This document shows, piece after piece, positions 39,172 through 48,476 of a DNA stretch of 64,000 nt. The notes beneath the pieces were generated by a model, which was not told where the DNA came from, searched no databases, and saw nothing but the letters and a program-made list of their open reading frames with translations. The stretch covers positions 1,568,001 to 1,632,000 of the forward strand of contig NC_051087.1 in assembly GCF_901709675.1 (NCBI RefSeq), in the 5' to 3' direction. Numbering within the stretch: the stretch's first letter is position 1; every line of letters begins with the position of its first letter. The position numbers and the translations under genes are program-made. The DNA is from Syngnathus acus. Lineage: Eukaryota; Chordata; Actinopteri; Syngnathiformes; Syngnathidae.

Positions 39172-39410
39172 TATAAATGCCACGCTGGCCTCGGGGATCG
39201 CTCACACTGGAGTGAACTATGGCGTGCTTAAATGAAGCGGAACGCTACGCCGGCGACCCGCGGTTTTATGACGAGAGGCGGCTCTTGACACGGAAGGTTC
39301 AGGTGGTCAACATTAATTCAGTGTTGAAGGTCACGAAGAGCAGCGGATACGTTTTTCCAGCCTTTGACCAAACTATCGTATACGTTTTGGAGGGAAGCCA
39401 TCAAGTTTAG
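39172..39410 (+). promoter_or_regulatory. candidate TATA promoter and short open frame
   Basis: TATAAAT at 39172-39178 stands 41 bp before an ATG at 39219 with the context GAACTATGG. The frame runs 63 codons to 39410. Its first part is GC-rich and reads like protein ('NEAERYAGDPRFYDERRL'). Possible splice donors (AAG|GTTCAG at about 39296, CAG|GTGGTC at about 39302) fall just where composition turns AT-rich, so the later codons may be intron. I recognise no family and no downstream exon. Confidence 0.25.
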
Positions 39411-39870
39411 CAGACCTAGCAAAAACATTTTGGGGAAGCCAACTTCATTTTGATGTCAATTATAATATAGAAGCTAAAGTAATTTTTTATCGAAACGTAC
39501 TTTGGGTGCTGAAGACGTTTGAGGTACCCGAAAGGTATGCTGTTAGTTTTATCGACAAATTGTCTATATTTTGAGCGTAGAGCACCTTTGCAAAGATTAT
39601 AACGGCCAGCATCTTCTCTCATCGGCTGCCAGTCGCTATTCCAAAGTCGACATGTGGGAAGGAAATGGTGATCCATCATGTTGTTCCCCCCCGCCCTCCT
39701 CCGAAATCAAAGCCCCTGGAGACCACCAAACACCTGTCTCCACTCTCCCGAAGCTGTCCAATGCGGAAATTACACCAGCGGAACGCATTGATGCTAAACC
39801 AAGTGCTACCGAACCAGACATGTCTTTGAGTGTGTGTGTGTGTGCGTCTTTAACAGTGAGGTAAGGCTGA

Positions 39871-39873
<3 letters not shown>

Positions 39874-39935
<62 letters not shown>

Positions 39936-39943
39936 TATATATA
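39874..39943. repeat. (AT)n microsatellite, ~70 bp
   Basis: A nearly pure AT tract that could extrude as a cruciform. Confidence 0.96.
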
Positions 39944-40987
39944 ATTTTTTTTATTTATTCATATTTTTATATTTATTTATTTTTACTGCTACTTTTTACC
40001 TACTACTTAGGTGGGCGGAGTGTGCGATGCCCCATGAATAAATCCATAAATGATCCATGATGCAGGCATAATCTCTTTTTCTTTTTTCTTTTTTTTATTA
40101 AAAACATCATTACAAATTTGAATTTGTTTTCTTTTTTTTTTTTAAAGCTGAAAGGGATTAATGGCGTTTCCGTTCATTTCAACCGGGGGAAGATGATTCC
40201 CTGGCAACTCAATCCCCTGGCCACATCATTGCTTGTAGCATTATTTGGAATATTTCGCCACCATTTCATCATCTACCACATCATTCAAATTTGCGTGGGA
40301 TTTTCTTCCTTCCCCTCCTTGGGACTTGTTTTCTGGCCCTCATTAGGCTTTTTTTTTTTTCTTTTTTTCTTTCAAGACTACTTATTTATTTATTTTTGTT
40401 TAAATCCCACTGCAACCGTCGACTGGGAAAATATAAAACGTTGTTTTTGCGGTTGGAGCATGCATCGCTAATGTCCGCTGGGCCGACGATATTCTAATTC
40501 TGACCCACTTGTGTGCCTGTCTGATGATGTTCTGAATATCCACGTCTAAAAACACAAGGAGAGAGATGCTGATGACATCATCAGTCTCCCAAGTGAAGCT
40601 CCTCCATTCATCTCGGATTACTCCTCATTGACAAACGTGCTTTTGCTCCATTCACCCACATGGGAACCATCTGAGAGAAAACTCAAAACGCGGGTGAAAA
40701 ATGTCTCTGTCAGCAGTTGCACTCAAAGGGCGGCCGTGCTCTTTGGTGGCACACAAATGTGAAGACCCCCTGTTGTCTAAATCCCGAACGTCACGAGCAA
40801 AAACAAACAAAAAAAGTCTTACTTTCAGGGGACAAAACGTTATGAACAAAACATGGAAAAATCTGAGAGGGGAAAGTCATTCTTCAGAAATAAAAAAAAT
40901 ATTTTCCAGCAGAAAGTTATACTATTTGTTAAAATGTAGGGGTCAAGCAAAAAATTTATTTTTAAAATAAGTATAAATTCAAGGTTT

Positions 40988-41040
40988 GGGGGGCAGACTA
41001 AATTGTGCCCCACACATCCTGCCTAGCAACAAGTGACCTT
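40988..41040 (+). repeat. dispersed hairpin repeat, copy 3
   Basis: GGGGCAGACTAAATTGTGCCCC followed by 'ACACATCCTGCCTAGCAAC' and AAGTGACCT. The 6-bp stem GGGGCA/TGCCCC is intact. This is the cleanest copy in the window. Confidence 0.7.
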
Positions 41041-41187
41041 GCTGGCAGTACATCTCAAATATTAAGTCAGCTCTTAAGTTCCTCCTCAACTTCATGACAC
41101 TTTTCCATGCTAGCAAAATGTCATGACGAAACAAGCGTCAAACAATTAACAGCGTCACTTAATGTGATGAATGTGAGGGGGACTCAC

Positions 41188-41361
41188 CTTGAAAGTGATT
41201 TTACGGGGCATTCTGCCAGCAAGGTGTCTTTTACAGGCCCGCCGTGCTCTCTCTTTGACTTGGCCCACATCCAACTTTGAATATTCATTGACAGATACTC
41301 GCCGGCCGAATTCATTTGTCATGATGCTTATCGTATGGCCGCAACGTTTAAATATGCACAT
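41188..41361 (-). other. candidate unassigned coding exon
   Basis: On the minus strand, 174 bp lie between a plausible acceptor (CATACTTTTGTAG|ATG) and a consensus donor (TTCAAG|GTGAGT). The frame is open throughout (58 codons) and gives a basic, complex sequence that includes 'NEFGRRVSVNEYSKLD' and 'KERARRACKRHLAGRMPRK'. An internal ATG at 41322 would give 45 codons. Unspliced, it stops soon after the donor. No partner exons were found and I do not recognise the family, so it could be a chance frame. Confidence 0.3.
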
Positions 41362-42258
41362 CTACAAAAGTATGCGCATGATTGACTTCTCTGTAACAGA
41401 ATATTTGGCATCGGGGCTGGCGGACGCCGTAGGAGACGTTCAATGACAAATGGAGTGCTTCATTTAATCAAAGCTATTTTTTCCCACTTTTTTTTTTTTT
41501 TTTTTTTTAATTTATTTATATATTTTTTCAAATCAACTCCAACCCTGATTAAGATATTTGGGAGTGCAGTAATTAATCAGTGACTTGGTGTGTTAGCCAC
41601 TTCAGCCTGATAAAATGCCTCCTTTCAAGTAAAAAAAAGTGTACATTTATTTATTTTTAATTATTTAATACTTTTCATATTTTGTTAGTGTCTTGACGAG
41701 GACTGTTTTCAAAGGTTTATAAGAAACTGCTAAGCAGGGTTTATTTTTTTACAGGCAGGTGCGCTAACATGCTAGCTTACAAAGTTTCGGACTTCCCGTT
41801 CATTGTTGAGTCAGTCAAAGATTGACTTTTAGACTTGCAGACAGTGGTGTGAAAATGATAAGTGACCTACCGTCTGTACGCTATTACACCCCGTTATCAT
41901 CCCGCGCACCTTGACTCCGCCCCCATGACCGCCCGTCCTTCCCCCGCCGTACGCAAAGAATGGGAAGGGGCAGACGTGGCGCCGCATACGGAATGCTTGG
42001 TGCAGCGTGATTAGCATTTGCAGGGCAAAGGGGCAGAGGGGAAGCGTTTCGAGAGGCAAAGTGGGGATCATTAGTAAGGGCCAAAGTCAAAGCTTCAGCA
42101 AGGTTAAAGCACGTTGGGATTCTTGTTTCCGAACACTGAATAAGAAGCACTTTCTCTACTTTGACTCTTAAAACCAATGAGCACACTGGAATATATTAAA
42201 ATGGGATTTTTTCCTCACCTTAAAGTCATAAATGGGTTGAATGGAAAGTTTGAGAAAC

Positions 42259-42290
42259 TCAATTCAACTTTATTTACATAGTACTGAACG
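42259..42290 (+). repeat. fish repeat-end fragment
   Basis: 'CAATTCAACTTTATTTACATAGTACTG' (two abutting blocks) is a variant of the frequent teleost repeat end ATTCAACTTTATTTATATAG. No element body was identified. Confidence 0.4.
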
Positions 42291-42450
42291 ATGCTATTAC
42301 AAGAACTAAATCTTGAGTGCTCATCGATTTGTGATAGACCGATTTTTTTTTTTTTTTTTTTAGGATCAATGTCAATTATTAGTAATGAATTATATTTGGT
42401 GCTGATTTGCAGTAAAAGGTTGTGAAAAACAAATGAGCAAGAATAAACAA

Positions 42451-42497
42451 GTCCAACTCTCAAGTCCAAGTCACATGACTTGAGTCTCACACCTCTG
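42451..42497 (+). mobile_element. hAT-type MITE end fragment
   Basis: 'CTCAAGTCCAAGTCACATGA' and 'CTTGAGTCTCACACCTCTG' resemble the right end of a common fish MITE whose terminus reads CAGAGGTG in reverse. The left end was not found. Confidence 0.5.
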
Positions 42498-44356
42498 CGA
42501 AACACGATTTGTTTTGACAGTTTTTGGGTAGTGTGCCGATCGTAAAGTTCAAAACCCCCTCAACCTGACCACAGTTTGGAATCCCAGTGGTACTAGCAAC
42601 AACCCCTCACGTGCCTTTTAAAACCAGTTCATGTCATTTTCAGGGCTGACAGAGTTAGTGCAACAACAACAAGAAAGAAAACCAGATTATTTAAGCAAAT
42701 GCGTAACATAAAATGATTTCTTTAAGGTTGATTTATCTTCCCTGATTGTAGGTCTGTTTTTCTTGCATCCCACTCACCAACCTTTTTGGTTCACATCCTT
42801 TTGACTGAGCGTGGCACCTCCCGATTGAATCTTTGTGTTGCGTTAATGTCTTTTTAATGGAGGAGGAAAATGACCTGATTTCTGTTCAACAAGACAGCAA
42901 AAAGGAACACGGCGAGGGGAAGACGCGTGGGCCATTGTGTGTGTGTGCGCGCGACTCGAATCAAGCCAGGGAGATTGCGGCGTGTCATGAAGCGCTCCGG
43001 TGCTGCTCAGTCAGGTCTTGGCGCACTGTCACTTTCTGTCCTCATCAACGCTTCGTGCGTGCCTGCGTGCGTGTGCGACATCTCAGACGTGTAGACACAA
43101 ATGAGACGATGCCTAACCCTAACCTTTTTTCCGTGTCCTGAGGCAGCGCTAGAAACAATAAAAGAAGGATAAAGTGTTTTTTTGGTTTGGAGTTCTGGTA
43201 GCAAAGACGAAGAGTTTGAAAAAAACAATTAAATCCCGATCTATTTTACGTCGTTTCTTAATTACGCTGCTGCCTCCTTGTGAACATTAGGGTGAACTAC
43301 ATCGTGTTGGAAAAGCAGGCCAGTGCTGTCATGCGTATGTCATCATTTTTAATCATTCTGCCCAGTTAACTTATTTTTCACTCTTCTTCCTCTTTATAGT
43401 CCTCATTTTCGGCATCCTCCTCTTCCCATCTCAATTTCCACCTTTTTTTTTTCCCCACCAGAATTGTTCTGGCTTTCTGAATAACTCGGCCAGCATCGAT
43501 TATGCCGCTCGTTGAATAATTGAAATAATCGTCATTCATTCATCATGCGCTGACCTCTCCTATGACGACGAAGATCATTTGTTACGCTGTCAACATTGGC
43601 CATTTATCCTCATTGACCTCAATGGGCTACCGTAGTCGCACTCCGGCATCAAAATGACGATGAACTTGTTTTGATGTAAATACGTCTATGTATTATCGCC
43701 ATAAGTGTTTTCCATTATGATCTATTAAAAATAATTTAAAAAAATTGTGACTAGAAATGAGAATGAACAGCTAACTAGCTTCTAAGCTAGAGGCTAGCCA
43801 GCATTAGCATTGCGTCAAGCGTACATCGAGGACGTTTTGCTGCAACGGAATCTTAATTGGCTCTTGGGAAGACTTTGAATTTCGTGACCTTTGCGCCGCT
43901 AAAGTCTAAACAACCCGCAACGCACTCGCGTAAATGTGCACAAGATAATGAACAAAGCTTATCTTTACCTAAGTTATCGGTGGGACGTATATGGGAAGAA
44001 AATGATTAAATATGCTGTAACTTCAGTGATTGCTATCTAAGGTGCTTGCTGGCCTTGTGGTTATGAGGATGTATTTTTGGTCACACTCCCGTTATGAAAC
44101 TTTTCAGCAAAATGATAAGGCCTGAAATATTGATTTTGTTTTCATGTAATTCAGTATATACACCAAACAATTTTTAAATTAGAATACAAAAAATGGCTAT
44201 GTAGAAAAATTCAATTCAATTTCCGATCTAAATTTGACTATGACTTGGGGAAATATTTTTTCATGTTGAATTAATGCAGAAAGAAATTTACATCCAGCAC
44301 TTGGTATTGAGGAAAACTATTGTTAAAAAAAACTTCATTGCCTACATTTCATCCTT

Positions 44357-47300
44357 TCACAAACATTTTGAAAGATTTGTCTGGGCTTTGTCGCATTTTT
44401 CCAACTGTATCCAGATGCCGCTTTCGGGCCGCAGGATGAGCCCAGCCGTCGGACTCAGCTCTTCACGTGACTGGCTAGTTTTGACGTTAAAATTACGCAA
44501 AATGGAAGATAACACCACTTTTTCCTCCATGAGGGCAAAGCGCTGACCTGGCAGAGTGGGAAAACAATGAGAAACAAAATATGATTGTTTATCAACATTA
44601 AAATTAGCATTAGCACAAGAAGAAACATTAGCATGATTATGAGATGTATTCCCATTAGTGTTAGCTTTAGCATCATGAGTTTCGTTCTTACCGATGCAGT
44701 TGCGAAGTCCGGCAGAGAAGGGGATGTACGCGTACGGCGGTCTCCCTGTCACGTTTTCCGGCAGGAAGCGTTCGGGCCGGAATTCCTCGGGCTCAGGGAA
44801 GTAGCGAGGATCCCGGTGAAGAGCGTAGGTGACGATGATGGCGTTGGTGCCGCTGGGCACTTTAAAACCGTCTGGCAGAATACAATCAAATTCAAAAATG
44901 AATATTGCGGACTAATGCATGTATTCTGGTTGTCGCTATTAGCACGGATGCAAATTTCAGAGCAGTTCTATCAGAACCTGCTGCAATCATTTCTCATTAA
45001 CAAGGACACCAAAGCTAACATAAGCTCCGCTATTCTTTTTTGATCAGCCTAAAATAATAGTCAAACAATGGCACTTGAATTGTACTCCAACCTTTTCAGA
45101 CATGTTTTGACCCTCAACGGCCACCGTACACAGGATAAAAGTTAGCTCATACGTACTGATTTTGGCATCTTCACAGAGGCTGCGTGCAAAAAAAGGTACG
45201 GAGGGAAAGAGGCGTAGGGCCTCCTTGATGACGCACTCCAAGTACTTGAGCTGCTTCAGGTCTTCCATGTTGGCCGCGCGGTCCGACGCACCTTTGGACC
45301 CGGGGGAGAGGGGGGGTTACTAATTTTGACTTGGTTACCCCGACAGAGGTTGCATTTCTCTGAAGGCTAGCAAGGCACATCAAAGCAGCTGAGAGCAGAA
45401 CTGAATCATGCCCCGTGTGTGGGTATGTGTGTGTGTGTGTTTTGGCTTTTTGGATTTTCACAGCTCTCATTTGCCCGAAGCGCAACTCCAAACAAACACA
45501 TTAAAGGCACTGAGTCAGAGTGTGAGCGTGTGTTACCAAACACTTCCCGAAGCTCGCGTTGAACTTTGCGGTGCACGTCGGGGTGAGAGCCCAGCAGATG
45601 AACGGCCCAGTTCATCGCGGCTGCCGTCGTGTCGTGGCCCTGCAAAAACAACACCACGTTCATGTAACTCTAAGAAACTATTTGATATTATCATTATTAT
45701 GATTTTAAGTAGGGATAGCAACCCTGAACATGAAGGTGTCCACTTCCTCCTGGATGTCCTGATGGCTCATGGAGTTTCCGTCCTCGTCTTTGGTCTTGAG
45801 CAGCATGTCCAGGAACGCTCGCCTCTTCCTGGTCTCGGATTCGTCCTCCTTCTTGAGACTCTCAGCTCGCTCCCGAATCACCTGACAGGAGTTTGTTCTT
45901 TTGAGTCTCCCTAGAGTGAAATCTCAGATGTTCTGTTTATCTATTCATTCATCCATATGAGCAGGAGCCTTACCTCATACGTGAATGAATGTAGCAATTT
46001 GAGCGTGCTCTCGTGCACGTTACCCTCGCCAAAGTATTTATATGTGAAGTCGGGCCAGAACCATGGCGCCCTCTGTCGGCGGCTGATGATGTCACTCATT
46101 CTTGAAGCAAACGCAGCAACAAGGCGCATTGTATTGTTTCTTTGAACTGTGCAATGCATTTAAAAAATGAAACGTACACTTCAACTTACTTGTAGACACT
46201 TTGGACATACTCAGACTCAGAATTGCTTTGTGCGTAGATTTTCTTTCCCATAGCAGTTTCTACAAAATAGATACAGAACTGCAAAATTATCAACTTGTTG
46301 TGATTCCCCGTCCTTCATTGGCAAGATGAGGACAGAGAAACAAAGTCGGCAAAAACATAAAAATCTCAGTTGAATTGTGAGTTGTGTCTATTTCATTGGG
46401 CTTTTTGGGCACAATTGAGTCTGCCCCTTGATTTCTGCCTAGCAACAAGTGACCAATGTGATTGCATCATTTTCATTGGAACAGATCAGAAGTCAATTAG
46501 TATTTTTAATTTGAATTCCACTGACCACAGATGATGTCCAGGGCGCACAGCGTGATGTAGTTGAAGCAGTTGAAGGGGCCTTTGCCCGCCTGGGGGGCCA
46601 ACTTGTTCACCAGAACCTCGGCCTGTTCGTTCATCACTTCCAGGAAGTCCTGCAGAATGGTGAAGTGGAACGTGGGCGTCAGCATCTTACGCCGCTGGCG
46701 CCACTTTGGGCCTGTGCTGTCAAAAGCGGAACTGGTTTGGTTTGAAAATTCATTTTGAGCATGAGTTGGAAAAACTTGCCCCCGATAGTGTCATAAAAGT
46801 TCTCTATAGGACCGAGCCCGAAATTGAAAAGGTCCGTCGATCTGGAATACCTGGTGAGCAGACCGGTTCCGAGCCAGGGATGGAGGAAGCTGTAAGTGAT
46901 AGATTTATCCATGTGAACAGGGTTGCTCACAATTGGCTATAAGGAGTGGGAGAAGCATCGAAAACATAAATAAACTGCCATAAACAATATACAATTCATC
47001 CATTTTATTACATTGCCTTATTCAGATTTCAGCAATATTATAATAATATTATACACATGATTTATTGAATTTTATCACTGGATCACTTGCTGCCCACCCA
47101 GCGCAATAGAAGACAGATATCCGTATAGATGGCTCAGCTCCTTGCGGAGGAGAAAGAATACGTGACTGTCTGTACCGTTATGCCGAATGTCTTGTTGGAT
47201 TTTTCTTTGCTATACTTGTTCAGATTCGCTTCTACTTCTGCTTCCTTGCCTGTTCCTCTGTTTGTCAAGCTGCCTTTTTACCTACACACTGGCCCCGCCC

Positions 47301-47924
47301 CAGCCCCCACATGTGACTATAATATTGTACAGTAGGCTTTGCCTCGCAAATGTGGAAATTGTGAAACGACAAAATGTGGGGAAAAAAATGAAAAGTGAAG
47401 CACTTTTCTTTATACTGTACCTCGACAGTCTCGGCATGATAAAGAATCACACATGGCACGGTCCCAAGCCAGAGTTTAATCAGCGGCATATTGCGGAATT
47501 CTTCTGCATAACCCTGAATTTGCTGGAAGAATTCTGCAAAATAAGGTACGACTGATCGCATTTGGCTTTGTACTTGTACACCTTTCAACTTTTTTTCTTC
47601 AAGCATGTTATTCTCAGAACATCAAAAAACAAATCAAGAATGTAATTTAAACATTGATGAATAAGTCGTTGAAAACATTTCTGTCTTGGAGCCAAAACGT
47701 TTGCGCTTTCATCTGCACCGCGACGTCCACTCACCGACCGCGTCGGTTTTCAAATCCAGCGCGTTGCCAATGAAGGGATACGTGCGGCTTACGGCCGGGA
47801 TGGGCTTCATGACCATCCAGTTTTTCAGATACGTGCTCAGCTGTTTGTACGTGAGCGCCGCCACAACCAGAAGCAGGCCGACGCCCAGCAGCGGCACCGA
47901 AACACCGGCGGCCACGATAGCCAT
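44357..47924 (-). CDS. cyp4v2: cytochrome P450 family 4 subfamily V, complete gene (11 coding exons, 514 aa)
   Basis: A microsomal heme monooxygenase; CYP4V2 omega-hydroxylates fatty acids in the endoplasmic reticulum. Coding exons in transcript order: 47735-47924, 47421-47533, 46851-46936, 46526-46716, 46190-46259, 45974-46100, 45723-45881, 45537-45639, 45157-45291, 44692-44871, 44357-44547. They total 1545 nt and every junction keeps frame; human CYP4V2 is 525 aa. An N-terminal membrane anchor spans about residues 8-25, followed by '[18 protein letters not shown]'. The helix-I oxygen motif [11 protein letters not shown] begins at 313, ExxR is E370-R373 (KEALR), PERF is at 424-427, and the heme loop [10 protein letters not shown] (443-452) has Cys450 as ligand. 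All key residues are present. Exon 7 uses a weak donor (AGG|GTTGCT). A hairpin-repeat copy lies in intron 4. Teleost names cyp4v7 or cyp4v8 are equally possible. Confidence 0.97.
46406..46455 (+). repeat. dispersed hairpin repeat, copy 4 (inside cyp4v2 intron 4)
   Basis: 'GGGCACAATTGAGTCTGCCCC' followed by 'TTGATTTCTGCCTAGCAAC' and AAGTGACC. Relative to copies 2 and 3 the hairpin module is inverted while the right-hand module keeps its orientation. Confidence 0.65.
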
Positions 47925-47973
47925 GTCGCTAGGCTGTTGTTGTCTCGGAGTGGTCGGGGGGGGCAGGCGGGGG

Positions 47974-47981
47974 TTTATATA
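47974..47981 (-). promoter_or_regulatory. cyp4v2: cyp4v2 TATA box
   Basis: TATATAAA on the minus strand, 50 bp upstream of the start codon, predicts a start site near 47945-47950 and a 5' leader of only about 25 nt. It is preceded by a G/C-rich block on the downstream side. Upstream, 'TGTTTATCTTTAAC'-type sequence near 48023 (+ strand reading) could bind liver-type forkhead factors; that is speculation. Confidence 0.7.
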
Positions 47982-48300
47982 GCAAGTAGTGGGAGAGGCT
48001 GGCCCAAAGCGCCCTTTGTGCTGTTTATCTTTAACTACAAACAGGTCACTGTGGTTAAAGTTGGACTCTATGTCATAATCAGGTAGGCGGACCAACCAAC
48101 TGCCAATGGTTCAAGGGCTGATGGCAGGGGGACTCTGACAAGCTGCTGTAGACTGGTAACAATAGTTGGGGACCCCAACGTTGGCACGGCTGATATTGGT
48201 CCTGATTTAAAAAAAAATATATATATATTTTCTTTAGCCTATGTAAAAAGGTTTGTTACTGAGATCAGCGGTAGCTCTTCTTTGTCTGTTGGACTTTACT

Positions 48301-48319
48301 ATACTGCCACCCAGTGGCC
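48301..48319 (-). promoter_or_regulatory. candidate CTCF site between tlr3 and cyp4v2
   Basis: The minus strand reads GGCCACTGGGTGGCAGTAT, close to the CTCF core. It lies 158 bp past the tlr3 stop codon and about 320 bp before the cyp4v2 TATA box. Confidence 0.35.
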
Positions 48320-48476
48320 AAGGCCAATCCCGTGTACCTAATGAGATGTCCGATCACAGCAAACAGTGTCAAATCTGGTTTGCAGGTGCATTTTTTCTGA
48401 TTCCCGGTTTTCCTGTAGCATTGGCGCCAAAGTGAAATCAAATCCCCCGAACCCGTGGCATAATTCGCAAGGTGCT

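Larger units (their letters stand above)
14954..44356. other. gene-poor intergenic stretch between mtnr1a and cyp4v2
   Basis: About 29 kb in which I can support no protein-coding gene. In human the corresponding interval holds KLKB1 and F11; no serine-protease or apple-domain coding sequence was seen on either strand. It contains microsatellites, an L2-type LINE remnant, other repeat fragments, three small tandem duplications, three copies of a dispersed hairpin repeat, and three weak exon or promoter candidates near 25.4, 39.2 and 41.3 kb listed separately. AT-rich blocks near 17.5-17.8, 24.1, 28.3-28.6, 36.3-36.5 and 37.6 kb show nothing else. Confidence 0.6.

Noticed and set aside
43381-43450. 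Minus-strand acidic stretch 'WEEEDAENEDYKEEEE' followed by a stop, resembling an acidic C-terminus
   Set aside because: It is the reverse of a CT-rich simple stretch, and no acceptor or continuing frame lies upstream.
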